A DNA stretch of 64,000 nt from Flavobacterium endoglycinae (lineage in GTDB: Bacteria > Bacteroidota > Bacteroidia > Flavobacteriales > Flavobacteriaceae): positions 3,247,001 through 3,311,000 of the forward strand of contig NZ_CP071448.1 in the NCBI RefSeq assembly GCF_017352115.1, given 5' to 3'. How positions within the stretch are numbered: position 1 is the stretch's first letter; each line of letters begins with the position of its first letter. The position numbers and the translations under genes are program-made. Of the stretch, positions 9,263 to 17,228 are shown one piece after another. The notes beneath the pieces were generated by a model that was given only the letters and a program-made list of their open reading frames with translations, did not search any database and was not told the DNA's origin.

Positions 9263-10162
9263 ATGGAGATTTTAATGACAGGTGCTACAGGTTTTGTAGG
9301 AAGTTATCTAAGAGTTTATTTGGAAAAAAAACGAAATACTATTAAAACGGCGAGTTTTCGTTATCAAACTAATCAAAGTTTTGATTTTAAAGAAAACGCA
9401 ATTGTGCATTTGGCAGGAAAAGCTCATGACATCAAGAATGTTTCAAGACCTAGTGACTATTATGAAGCCAATTTCGAATTAACGAAACAAGTTTTTGATT
9501 CCTTTTTAAAGTCTGAAGCAACTGTTTTTGTTTATTTAAGTTCTGTAAAAGCTGTAGCAGATAATATTGATGGAGTATTGACTGAAGATATTGCACCAAA
9601 TCCCCAAACACATTATGGTATTTCAAAAAGGCAGGCAGAAGAATATCTTTTAAGCAAAGAATTGCCCTTGGGCAAAAGATTATATATTCTAAGACCTTGT
9701 ATGATTCATGGCCCGGGAAATAAAGGAAACTTAAATTTACTGTATAATTTTGTTTCAAAAAACTTGCCTTGGCCTTTAGGGGCTTTTGACAATCGTCGCT
9801 CTTTTTTAAGTGTAGAAAATATTTGTTTTGTAATAAATGAATTGTTAGAAACTAAAGAAATTCCTAATGGTATTTATCATGTTGCAGATGATGATTCGTT
9901 ATCAACAAATGAATTGATTAAAACAATTGGAGCGAACTTAAGTAAAAAAAGTGTCATTTGGAAAGTTTCTCCTTTTGGAATAAAAGCAATTGCAAGAATG
10001 GGAGACTATTTGTCACTGCCATTAAATTCAGAAAGACTGAATAAATTAACTGAAAATTACGTTGTAAGTAATTCAAAAATTAAAAAAGCTCTAAAAAAAG
10101 AGTTTCCAGTAGCAACAAAAGAAGGATTAGCTATAACGATAAAATCCTTTAATAAAATATAA
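9263..10162 (+). CDS. NAD-dependent 4-keto-sugar reductase/epimerase, WbpV/WbpK-like
   Basis: SDR of 299 residues with [11 protein letters not shown] near residues 7-17, the catalytic [12 protein letters not shown] near residue 118, [12 protein letters not shown] near residue 145 and [13 protein letters not shown] near residue 174. These features match the WbpV/WbpK group. In Pseudomonas that group reduces UDP-4-keto-6-deoxy-GlcNAc to UDP-D-QuiNAc or UDP-D-FucNAc, the first sugar loaded by WbpL. Here the WecA/WbpL-like transferase (12292) and the WbpM-like dehydratase (17229) are nearby, giving all three partners. Which of the two sugars is made cannot be told from sequence. Confidence 0.65.
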   Translation: MEILMTGATGFVGSYLRVYLEKKRNTIKTASFRYQTNQSFDFKENAIVHLAGKAHDIKNVSRPSDYYEANFELTKQVFDSFLKSEATVFVYLSSVKAVADNIDGVLTEDIAPNPQTHYGISKRQAEEYLLSKELPLGKRLYILRPCMIHGPGNKGNLNLLYNFVSKNLPWPLGAFDNRRSFLSVENICFVINELLETKEIPNGIYHVADDDSLSTNELIKTIGANLSKKSVIWKVSPFGIKAIARMGDYLSLPLNSERLNKLTENYVVSNSKIKKALKKEFPVATKEGLAITIKSFNKI

Positions 10163-10188
10163 TTAATACACTTTACAATATAAAATAT

Positions 10189-11307
10189 ATGAAAGTAGCA
10201 CTTATAACAGGTATCACTGGACAAGACGGTTCATACTTGGCAGAATTACTATTAGAGAAGGGATATATGGTTCATGGTGTTAAAAGAAGAGCTTCTTCTT
10301 TTAATACACAACGTATTGATCACATATATCAGGATCAGCATGAAAGCCATGTCAATTTTAAGTTGCATTATGGAGATTTAACAGATTCTACAAATATTAT
10401 TAGAATTATTCAAGAAGTACAACCTGATGAGATCTATAACTTAGGCGCAATGAGTCATGTAAAAGTTTCATTTGATTCTCCTGAATATGTTGCAAATGTT
10501 GATGGTATTGGTACATTAAGAATTTTAGAAGCAGTTCGTATTCTAGGTTTAGAAAAGAAGACTCGTATTTATCAAGCATCTACATCTGAATTGTACGGAG
10601 GATTAGCAGAAAATAAAAATGAAAAAGGATTATATGATGAAAAATCACCATTTTATCCACGTTCTCCATATGGAGTTGCTAAAATTTATGGATTTTGGAT
10701 TACTAAAAACTATCGCGAAGCATATAATATGTATGCTTGTAATGGAATTTTATTTAATCACGAATCGCCACGTAGAGGAGAAACTTTTGTTACTCGAAAA
10801 ATTACTATGGCGACAGCGGCTATAGCTTTAGGAGAGCAAGACTGTTTGTATCTAGGAAATTTAGATGCACAACGTGATTGGGGACATGCCAAAGATTATG
10901 TAGAAGCAATGTGGAGAATTCTACAGCAGGATGTTGCAGAAGATTATGTTATTGCAATGGGAGAAACTACCTATGTACGTGATTTTGTGAAAATGTCTTT
11001 CGCAGAAGTCGGTATAGAAATAGAATTTAGAGGAGAGGGAGTAAACGAAAAAGGGTATGTCGCTTCTTGTAATCATCCTTCTTATCAGATTGAAATTGGT
11101 AAACAAATTATCGCTGTTGATCCTCAATATTTCCGCCCAACTGAAGTGGATTTACTTATTGGAGATCCAACAAAATCAAAGACTAAATTAGGTTGGGTTC
11201 CTCAATATGATTTAGCAGGTTTAGTAAAAGAAATGATGGCATCTGATATCGCATATGTTCAAAGAGAAAAAATGTTAAACGAAGCAAGATCAATTGCTAA
11301 ATACTAA
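10189..11307 (+). CDS. gmd: GDP-mannose 4,6-dehydratase
   Basis: Converts GDP-D-mannose to GDP-4-keto-6-deoxy-D-mannose, first step to GDP-L-fucose. The 372-residue length is standard. Visible hallmarks are [20 protein letters not shown] at the NADP site, [17 protein letters not shown], the STSELYG segment near residue 130, [12 protein letters not shown] with the catalytic Tyr/Lys, and [21 protein letters not shown]-fucose synthase follows after 33 bases. The pair gives a complete GDP-L-fucose route from GDP-mannose. I see no manB/manC genes in the window, so GDP-mannose must come from elsewhere. Confidence 0.96.
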   Translation: MKVALITGITGQDGSYLAELLLEKGYMVHGVKRRASSFNTQRIDHIYQDQHESHVNFKLHYGDLTDSTNIIRIIQEVQPDEIYNLGAMSHVKVSFDSPEYVANVDGIGTLRILEAVRILGLEKKTRIYQASTSELYGGLAENKNEKGLYDEKSPFYPRSPYGVAKIYGFWITKNYREAYNMYACNGILFNHESPRRGETFVTRKITMATAAIALGEQDCLYLGNLDAQRDWGHAKDYVEAMWRILQQDVAEDYVIAMGETTYVRDFVKMSFAEVGIEIEFRGEGVNEKGYVASCNHPSYQIEIGKQIIAVDPQYFRPTEVDLLIGDPTKSKTKLGWVPQYDLAGLVKEMMASDIAYVQREKMLNEARSIAKY

Positions 11308-11340
11308 GTTTAAAAACATCTTAAATAGAAGAAATTCACT

Positions 11341-12273
11341 ATGAGATTAAATGATAAAATATATGTAGCCGGACATCGTGGAATGGTAGGTTCTGCTATC
11401 TTAAGAAAATTAAAAGCTCAAGGATTTACAAATTTTATTTTGAAAACTTCATCTGAACTTGATTTGAAAAATCAACAAGCTGTGGCAGATTTCTTTACAC
11501 AAGAAAAACCAGATTATGTTTTTTTAGCAGCAGCAAAAGTTGGTGGAATCATTGCAAATAATACTTACAGAGGGGATTTTATATATGAAAACCTAATGAT
11601 ACAGAATAATGTGATTCATCAGGCATATTTAAATAATGTCAAAAAATTAATGTTTTTAGGCTCTTCATGTATTTATCCAAAAATGGCTCCTCAACCATTA
11701 AAAGAGGAATATATGCTTACAGGTGAATTGGAACCTACAAATGAGCCTTATGCAATTGCTAAAATTGCAGGGATTAAGATGTGTGACGCTTATAGAGATC
11801 AATTTGGATGTAATTTCATCTCAGTTATGCCAACAAATTTATACGGTCCTAATGATAATTATGATCTCAATAATTCACATGTTCTTCCAGCAATGCTTCG
11901 AAAATTTATTACTGCAAAACGTAATGGTGATTCATCTGTTACTATATGGGGAACAGGAAGTCCTAAAAGAGAATTTCTGCACGCAGATGATTTAGCTGAA
12001 GCTTGTCTGTTTTTAATGGAAAATTATAATGATTCAGGATTGGTGAATATAGGAGTTGGTGAAGATATTTCAATTTTGGACTTGGCAGTTTTAGTGAAGA
12101 AAGTTGTAGGATACCAAGGAGATATTGTAACAGATACTTCTAAACCTGACGGTACTCCACGAAAATTAATGGATGTTTCTAAATTAAATAGTTTTGGATG
12201 GAAGGCAAAAACAACTTTAGAACAAGGAATCCAAAAAGTTTATGATGAAATAAAAGATGTTGAGTGGAAATAA
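11341..12273 (+). CDS. fcl: GDP-L-fucose synthase
   Basis: Epimerase-reductase of 310 residues that turns GDP-4-keto-6-deoxymannose into GDP-L-fucose with NADPH. Family features are VAGHRGMVGSAILRKL near the N-terminus, AAAKVGGIIANNTY near residue 62, FLGSSCIYPKMAPQPLKEE near residue 105, and EPYAIAKIAGIKMC with catalytic Tyr and Lys. MPTNLYGPNDNYD follows near residue 162. Directly downstream of gmd. The call is secure. Confidence 0.96.
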   Translation: MRLNDKIYVAGHRGMVGSAILRKLKAQGFTNFILKTSSELDLKNQQAVADFFTQEKPDYVFLAAAKVGGIIANNTYRGDFIYENLMIQNNVIHQAYLNNVKKLMFLGSSCIYPKMAPQPLKEEYMLTGELEPTNEPYAIAKIAGIKMCDAYRDQFGCNFISVMPTNLYGPNDNYDLNNSHVLPAMLRKFITAKRNGDSSVTIWGTGSPKREFLHADDLAEACLFLMENYNDSGLVNIGVGEDISILDLAVLVKKVVGYQGDIVTDTSKPDGTPRKLMDVSKLNSFGWKAKTTLEQGIQKVYDEIKDVEWK

Positions 12274-12291
12274 AATTTAAATAAATAAGGA

Positions 12292-13257
12292 ATGCAGTAT
12301 ACAATATTGGCATTGATTTTAATGATATTGATGCTTCTTTATTTCAAAGTGGCAGATCATTTCAATATTATTGATAAACCCAATCAAAGAAGTTCGCACA
12401 CAGAAATAACTTTAAGAGGAGGAGGAATCATTTTCTGGTTTTCTTCTTTACTATATTTTGTGCAGCATATTGAAAACAATTATTTCTTTTTTACAGGAAT
12501 AACATTAGTGAGTTTAGTAAGCTTTTGGGATGACATTCAGAGTTTATCTAATAAAATTCGTATTGCTATACATTTCCTTGCGATAACTTTAATTTTTTAT
12601 GATTTGGGATTGTTTCTTTCCGTAGAAATATGGGGAGTGGTTGTTGCTTATATTTTGGCTATCGGGCTTATCAATGCGTATAATTTCATGGATGGAATAA
12701 ATGGAATAACAGGACTTTACACCTTAGCCGTCCTTGGAGCATTACTCTATGTAAATACAAAAGTTCAATTGTTTATTGACGGTTCTTTTATAAAATATGG
12801 AATGATTGCTAGCTTAGTTTTCCTATTTTTTAATTATAGAAAAAAGGCTAAATGTTTTGCAGGAGATGTAGGAAGTATTGCAATTGCATTTTGGATTATT
12901 TATTTGATTTTAAAGCTTATTCTATCAACAAGTTCTCTAATTTGGCTTTTATTTTTAGCCGTTTACGGAGTTGATGCTGTTTGTACAATCTTGCATCGTT
13001 TGTATTTGAAACAAAATATTTTTGAAGCACATCGTCTGCATTTATACCAAATTCTTAGTAACGAATATAAAATACAACATCGATTAGTTTCGCTTTATTA
13101 TGCGCTGGTACAAGTTGGCGTGTCAATTGTAGTGATATTTCTGTATCACAAAGTAAATGATTTTATACTGTTTCCTATAGTCATTATTCCACTGCTTTTG
13201 ATATACTCAATAAAATTTTATTTAATCAATAAAAATAATTTAAGAGTAACGGTATGA
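12292..13257 (+). CDS. UndP HexNAc-1-phosphate transferase, WecA/WbpL (MraY) family
   Basis: Integral membrane enzyme of 321 residues that would start glycan assembly by moving a HexNAc-1-phosphate from a UDP-sugar to undecaprenyl phosphate. The polytopic sequence carries the family's cytoplasmic motifs: DKPNQRSSHTEITLRGGG near residue 28, FWDDIQSL near residue 80 (Asp-Asp), NAYNFMDGINGITG near residue 132, FAGDVGS near residue 187, and HRLYLKQNIFEAHRLHLYQ near residue 239. The last one is the AHRxHxYQ form seen in WbpL-type enzymes. Its likely substrate is the UDP-QuiNAc/FucNAc-type product of the 17229 and 9263 enzymes. It overlaps the next gene by 4 bases. Confidence 0.86.
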   Translation: MQYTILALILMILMLLYFKVADHFNIIDKPNQRSSHTEITLRGGGIIFWFSSLLYFVQHIENNYFFFTGITLVSLVSFWDDIQSLSNKIRIAIHFLAITLIFYDLGLFLSVEIWGVVVAYILAIGLINAYNFMDGINGITGLYTLAVLGALLYVNTKVQLFIDGSFIKYGMIASLVFLFFNYRKKAKCFAGDVGSIAIAFWIIYLILKLILSTSSLIWLLFLAVYGVDAVCTILHRLYLKQNIFEAHRLHLYQILSNEYKIQHRLVSLYYALVQVGVSIVVIFLYHKVNDFILFPIVIIPLLLIYSIKFYLINKNNLRVTV

Positions 13258-13679
13258 AACCGAAAGTAATAGAAGGAGGAAATTTTTCTGATCATAGAGG
13301 AACTATTTCTTATGTAAATGATTTTAATTTTAAAGATATTGAGAGATTTTATATAATTAGTAATTCTGATGAAAACCCAATACGTGCTTGGCAAGGACAT
13401 AAATTGGATTCCAAAAATTTTTATTGTGTAAGCGGATCCTTTAAAATCCATTTTATAAAAATCGATAATTGGGAGAAACCTTCAAAAGATTTGACCATTG
13501 AAACGGTAATTGTATCTGAATTTGATAGTAAAATCGTTCATGTTCCTGCGGGCTATGCTAATGCCATTGAATCATTAGAAAAAAACTCAAAATTAATATC
13601 ATTTTCTACTTTGCCATTAGCTAATGTAAAAGAAGATGATGCTCGATATCCATCTGATTATTGGAATTTAAATGAGTAG
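13254..13679 (+). CDS. Small cupin, sugar isomerase/epimerase-like (FdtA/WxcM-like fold)
   Basis: Single-domain cupin of 141 residues, a length typical of TDP-4-keto-6-deoxyglucose 3,4-ketoisomerases (FdtA/QdtA) and short RmlC-like proteins. The sequence shows a beta-rich pattern with RFYIISNSDENPIRAWQGHK, FYCVSGSFKIHF and VHVPAGYANAI. Known ketoisomerases have two histidines in a GxHxHK motif; here only one histidine (in QGHK) remains at the matching place, so ketoisomerase activity is doubtful. It overlaps the upstream transferase by 4 bases and the downstream aminotransferase by 8, so it probably acts in the same pathway as that aminotransferase. Exact reaction unknown. Confidence 0.6.
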   Translation: MKPKVIEGGNFSDHRGTISYVNDFNFKDIERFYIISNSDENPIRAWQGHKLDSKNFYCVSGSFKIHFIKIDNWEKPSKDLTIETVIVSEFDSKIVHVPAGYANAIESLEKNSKLISFSTLPLANVKEDDARYPSDYWNLNE

Positions 13680-14805
13680 AATATATTTATCATTATCAAA
13701 GCAAAGTGGTTTTGAAATGGAATATGTTGAAAAAGCACTGAGGTCTAGTTGGATTACTTCCGGAGGGCCTAATGTAAATGATTTTGAAGTCGAACTTCAG
13801 AACTATTTCGGAAAAGATTCACTGGTTACCGCATTAAATTCTGGAACATCTGCTATTCATTTAGCATTAATATTGTTAGGAGTAAAAGCTGGAGATGAAG
13901 TGATTTGTCAAAGTTTAACATTTTCTGCTTGTGCAAATCCTATTTTGTATCAGGGAGCTACACCAATTTTCGTTGATAGTGAAAATGAAACTTGGAATAT
14001 TTGTCCAGATAATCTTGAAATTGCAATAAAAGACAGATTAAAAAAAGGAAGAAAGCCCAAAGCAATAATAGCAGTTCATTTATATGGAATGCCTTATAAG
14101 ATAGATGAAATTCATGCTATCGCAGATCGTTATGAAATTCCTGTTATAGAAGATAGTGCAGAGGCATTAGGGAGTAGTTACAAAGGGAAAAAATGCGGAA
14201 CATTTGGTCATTTTGGAATATTTTCATTTAATGGCAATAAAATAATAACAACATCAAGCGGGGGGGCTCTAGTGTCTAATTCTAATGAATTAAAACAAAA
14301 AGCTATTTTTTATGCCACACAATCAAAAGATAATGCGATTCATTATCAACATAGCGAAATAGGTTATAATTACAGAATGAGTAATATTTGTGCAGGTATT
14401 GGACTAGGACAAATAAAAACACTCGAAGGAAATATCACAGCAAGAAGAAATAATCATTCTTTTTATAAAAATCTGTTTAAATCCATTCAAGAGGTTGAAC
14501 TCTTTGAAACTAAAAGTGAAGATTACTTTTCTAATTATTGGTTAACTACAATTGTGGTAAATTCTGATCAAGCTAAATACAGTAATTATAATCTTATGAA
14601 AGCTTTTGAAGAAAAAGATATAGAAACAAGACCCATTTGGAAACCCATGCATTTACAACCAGTTTTTGAGAAATATCCCTATTATGGTAATAAAGTATCT
14701 GAAAAATTGTTTGAATGTGGTCTTTGCCTTCCTTCAGGATCCAATCTCACAGATGAAGATAAAGATAGAATTGGAAATGTGGTTAAAACCTTTTTTAATA
14801 AATAA
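13672..14805 (+). CDS. pglE: DegT/DnrJ/EryC1/StrS aminotransferase, PglE-like
   Basis: PLP-dependent sugar aminotransferase of 377 residues. The Schiff-base lysine is Lys190 in FSFNGNKIITT; ALNSGTSAIHLAL near residue 57 and IEDSAEALGS near residue 160 are also visible. The stretches NGNKIITTSSGG, GYNYRMSN, ETRPIWKPMH and CLPSGS agree closely with what I remember of Campylobacter PglE, which forms UDP-4-amino-4,6-dideoxy-GlcNAc. The required 4-keto substrate would come from the WbpM/PglF-like dehydratase at 17229. The alternative is a TDP-sugar 3- or 4-aminotransferase (FdtB-like) acting with the adjoining cupin. The family is certain, the substrate likely but not proven. Confidence 0.72.
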   Translation: MSRIYLSLSKQSGFEMEYVEKALRSSWITSGGPNVNDFEVELQNYFGKDSLVTALNSGTSAIHLALILLGVKAGDEVICQSLTFSACANPILYQGATPIFVDSENETWNICPDNLEIAIKDRLKKGRKPKAIIAVHLYGMPYKIDEIHAIADRYEIPVIEDSAEALGSSYKGKKCGTFGHFGIFSFNGNKIITTSSGGALVSNSNELKQKAIFYATQSKDNAIHYQHSEIGYNYRMSNICAGIGLGQIKTLEGNITARRNNHSFYKNLFKSIQEVELFETKSEDYFSNYWLTTIVVNSDQAKYSNYNLMKAFEEKDIETRPIWKPMHLQPVFEKYPYYGNKVSEKLFECGLCLPSGSNLTDEDKDRIGNVVKTFFNK

Positions 14806-14829
14806 ACAAAAAAGTAGAGTATATTTCAT

Positions 14830-15378
14830 ATGAAAATTGAAGAAACATTTATAAAAGATTTAGTAATTATTGAACCTACCGTTTTTGGAGATGAAAGAGG
14901 ATATTTTTTTGAATCTTATAGTAAAACAAAATTTGAAGATCTAGGAATTAATATTGATTTTGTTCAAGATAATCAATCATTTTCTAAATATGGAACTTTG
15001 AGAGGATTACATTATCAAAATCCTCCTTTTGCTCAAACCAAATTAGTACGAGTTTTAGAAGGTGAAATTATTGATGTTGCTGTAGATCTAAGAAAAGATT
15101 CACCTACTTACGGAAAATCTTTTAGTATTTTACTTTCATCAGAAAACAAAAAGCAATTATTAGTTCCACAAGGATTTGCCCATGGATTTTCAGTAATAAG
15201 TGAGACTGCATCTGTTATGTATAAATGCGATCAATTTTATAACAAAGCTTCAGAAGGTGGAATTAAGTATGATGATCTTTCCTTAAATATTGATTGGGGA
15301 ATGGATTTGAAAGATGCTATAGTTTCTGAAAAAGACCAAATTCTTCCTTTTATAGAAAACTGTAATAGTCTCTTTTAA
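14830..15378 (+). CDS. rfbC: dTDP-4-dehydrorhamnose 3,5-epimerase
   Basis: RmlC cupin of 182 residues that epimerises C3 and C5 of dTDP-4-keto-6-deoxyglucose. Family hallmarks are GDERGYFFESYS near residue 20, QDNQSFSKYGTLRGLHYQ near residue 46 with the catalytic His of GLHYQ, EGEIIDVAVDLRKDSPTYG, and VPQGFAHGFSV near residue 115 with the second conserved histidine. Its stop overlaps the rmlD start by one base. Length and motifs are standard. Confidence 0.96.
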   Translation: MKIEETFIKDLVIIEPTVFGDERGYFFESYSKTKFEDLGINIDFVQDNQSFSKYGTLRGLHYQNPPFAQTKLVRVLEGEIIDVAVDLRKDSPTYGKSFSILLSSENKKQLLVPQGFAHGFSVISETASVMYKCDQFYNKASEGGIKYDDLSLNIDWGMDLKDAIVSEKDQILPFIENCNSLF

Positions 15379-16223
15379 TGAAAAAAATTCTTGTAACGGG
15401 ATCAACAGGACAATTAGGCTCTGAATTAGCTGAATTATCCGCACAGTACCCAAAATATCAGTGGATATTTGCAGATAGAACTAAAATCACTTTAGATGAT
15501 TTAAAACTTCTGAATAATCAATTGAATGAAATTCAACCTGACATTATCTTAAATGGAGGGGCTTATACAGCAGTTGATAAAGCAGAAACAGACAAAGAAT
15601 TGGCTTTTAAAATTAATCATCTTGCTGTTGAAGTAATAGCACGCTATACAGCAGAAAATAATGTGAAATTAATACATGTTTCAACAGATTATGTTTTTGA
15701 TGGTTCATCTTCAACTGCTTTAGATGAAAAAGCTGAAACAAATCCCATTAATGTTTATGGCGAAAGTAAATTGGCTGGTGAAATTGCATGTATGCAGCAA
15801 AATCCAGATTCAATTATTATAAGAACCTCATGGGTGTACAGTAAATATGGAAACAATTTTGTTAAAACCATGCAAAGATTAATGGACCAAAGAGATGAAC
15901 TTAATGTAGTAAATGATCAGATTGGATCACCTACATATGCCGCTGATTTAGCACAGGCGATGGTAACTATATTTGAGTCAGCTGAATGGATTCCAGGAAT
16001 ATATAACTTTTCAAATGAAGGAGAAATAAGTTGGTATGAATTTGCGTTGGCAATAAAAGAATTTGGAGGATACAAGTGTAATATTGAAGGAATACCAACT
16101 TCAGAATATCCTACACCAGCAAAACGCCCTAAGTTTTCATTACTAAACAAAGAAAAAATAAAATTAATTTATAATTTGGATGTTCCTTATTATAAAGAGA
16201 GTTTGAAAAAAATGTTTGTATAA
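15378..16223 (+). CDS. rfbD: dTDP-4-dehydrorhamnose reductase
   Basis: RmlD, an SDR of 281 residues that reduces dTDP-4-keto-L-rhamnose to dTDP-L-rhamnose. Visible features are VTGSTGQLGSELAELS near residue 5, NGGAYTAVDKAETD near residue 59, HVSTDYVFDG near residue 99, NPINVYGESKLAGE with catalytic Tyr/Lys near residue 120, and RTSWVYSKYGNNFVKTM near residue 149. It is translationally coupled to rfbC (one-base overlap) and followed by rfbA after 37 bases. Confidence 0.96.
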   Translation: MKKILVTGSTGQLGSELAELSAQYPKYQWIFADRTKITLDDLKLLNNQLNEIQPDIILNGGAYTAVDKAETDKELAFKINHLAVEVIARYTAENNVKLIHVSTDYVFDGSSSTALDEKAETNPINVYGESKLAGEIACMQQNPDSIIIRTSWVYSKYGNNFVKTMQRLMDQRDELNVVNDQIGSPTYAADLAQAMVTIFESAEWIPGIYNFSNEGEISWYEFALAIKEFGGYKCNIEGIPTSEYPTPAKRPKFSLLNKEKIKLIYNLDVPYYKESLKKMFV

Positions 16224-16260
16224 ACTGATTTCGAATAATCTTTAAAAATTAAAAAATATT

Positions 16261-17145
16261 ATGAAAGGAATAATTTTAGCAGGAGGTTCTGGCACACGTT
16301 TACACCCGTTGACATTAGCTATGAGTAAACAAATGATGCCAGTATATGATAAACCTATGATTTATTATCCATTGTCAACTTTGATGATGTCTGGAATCAA
16401 TGAAATATTAATCATTTCAACTCCGCATGATTTACCAAATTTTAAAAAATTATTAGGTGACGGTTCTAGTCTAGGATGCAAATTTAGTTATGCAGAACAA
16501 GCTGTTCCTAATGGTTTGGCACAAGCCTTTGTAATTGGAGAAGAATTTATTGGAGACGATGATGTTGCACTAATTCTGGGAGATAATATATTTTTCGGAT
16601 CTAATATGCAGGAATTATTGAAATCAAATACTAAACCTCAAGGAGGAGTAGTTTTTGCCTATCACGTTTCAGATCCAGAACGTTATGGAGTAGTTGAATT
16701 TGATGAAAATTTAAACGCCATTTCTATTGAAGAAAAGCCAGAAAATCCTAAATCTCATTTTGCAGTGCCAGGATTGTATTTTTACGATAATTCTGTAGTC
16801 GAAATTGCAAAAAACATTAAGCCAAGTGCTCGTGGTGAATATGAAATTACCGATGTAAATAAAATATATTTAGAAAGAAAAAAATTAAAAGTGGGTATAT
16901 TAAGCCGAGGAACTGCATGGCTTGACACAGGTACATTTAATAGTTTGATGCAGGCTGGACAATTTGTTCAGGTTCTTGAAGAAAGACAAGGATTAAAAGT
17001 TGGATGTATTGAAGAAATAGCTTGGAGACAAGGATTTATAAATGATAAACAACTGGAAGATTTAGCATTACCATTGGTAAAATCTGGATATGGATCGTAC
17101 TTAATTGAATTTTTAAAACAAAAGAAAAATAATATAGGAGTTTAA
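16261..17145 (+). CDS. rfbA: Glucose-1-phosphate thymidylyltransferase
   Basis: RmlA, 294 residues, makes dTDP-glucose from dTTP and glucose-1-phosphate. The N-terminus has the nucleotidyltransferase signature [32 protein letters not shown] near residue 105, [17 protein letters not shown] near residue 145 and [12 protein letters not shown] near residue 219 are standard. It completes RmlA, C and D; RmlB (dTDP-glucose 4,6-dehydratase) is not present in the window and must be supplied from another locus or from upstream of position 1. Confidence 0.96.
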   Translation: MKGIILAGGSGTRLHPLTLAMSKQMMPVYDKPMIYYPLSTLMMSGINEILIISTPHDLPNFKKLLGDGSSLGCKFSYAEQAVPNGLAQAFVIGEEFIGDDDVALILGDNIFFGSNMQELLKSNTKPQGGVVFAYHVSDPERYGVVEFDENLNAISIEEKPENPKSHFAVPGLYFYDNSVVEIAKNIKPSARGEYEITDVNKIYLERKKLKVGILSRGTAWLDTGTFNSLMQAGQFVQVLEERQGLKVGCIEEIAWRQGFINDKQLEDLALPLVKSGYGSYLIEFLKQKKNNIGV

Positions 17146-17182
17146 TTTTCCTTGAAAATACTTTTTTGAATTCTTTAATTCG

Positions 17183-17190
17183 TATTTTTG
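17183..17190 (+). promoter_or_regulatory. Possible -7 promoter element before the wbpM-like gene
   Basis: TATTTTTG matches TAnnTTTG and lies 38 bases before the TTG start at 17229. A TTTG at 17165-17168 is 14 bases upstream, closer than usual, so the element is weak. The 83-base gap after rfbA in a compact operon makes a secondary promoter reasonable. Confidence 0.35.
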
Positions 17191-17228
17191 TTTATTATAC
17201 AAGTTTTTAAAACTAACACTAAACCAAA

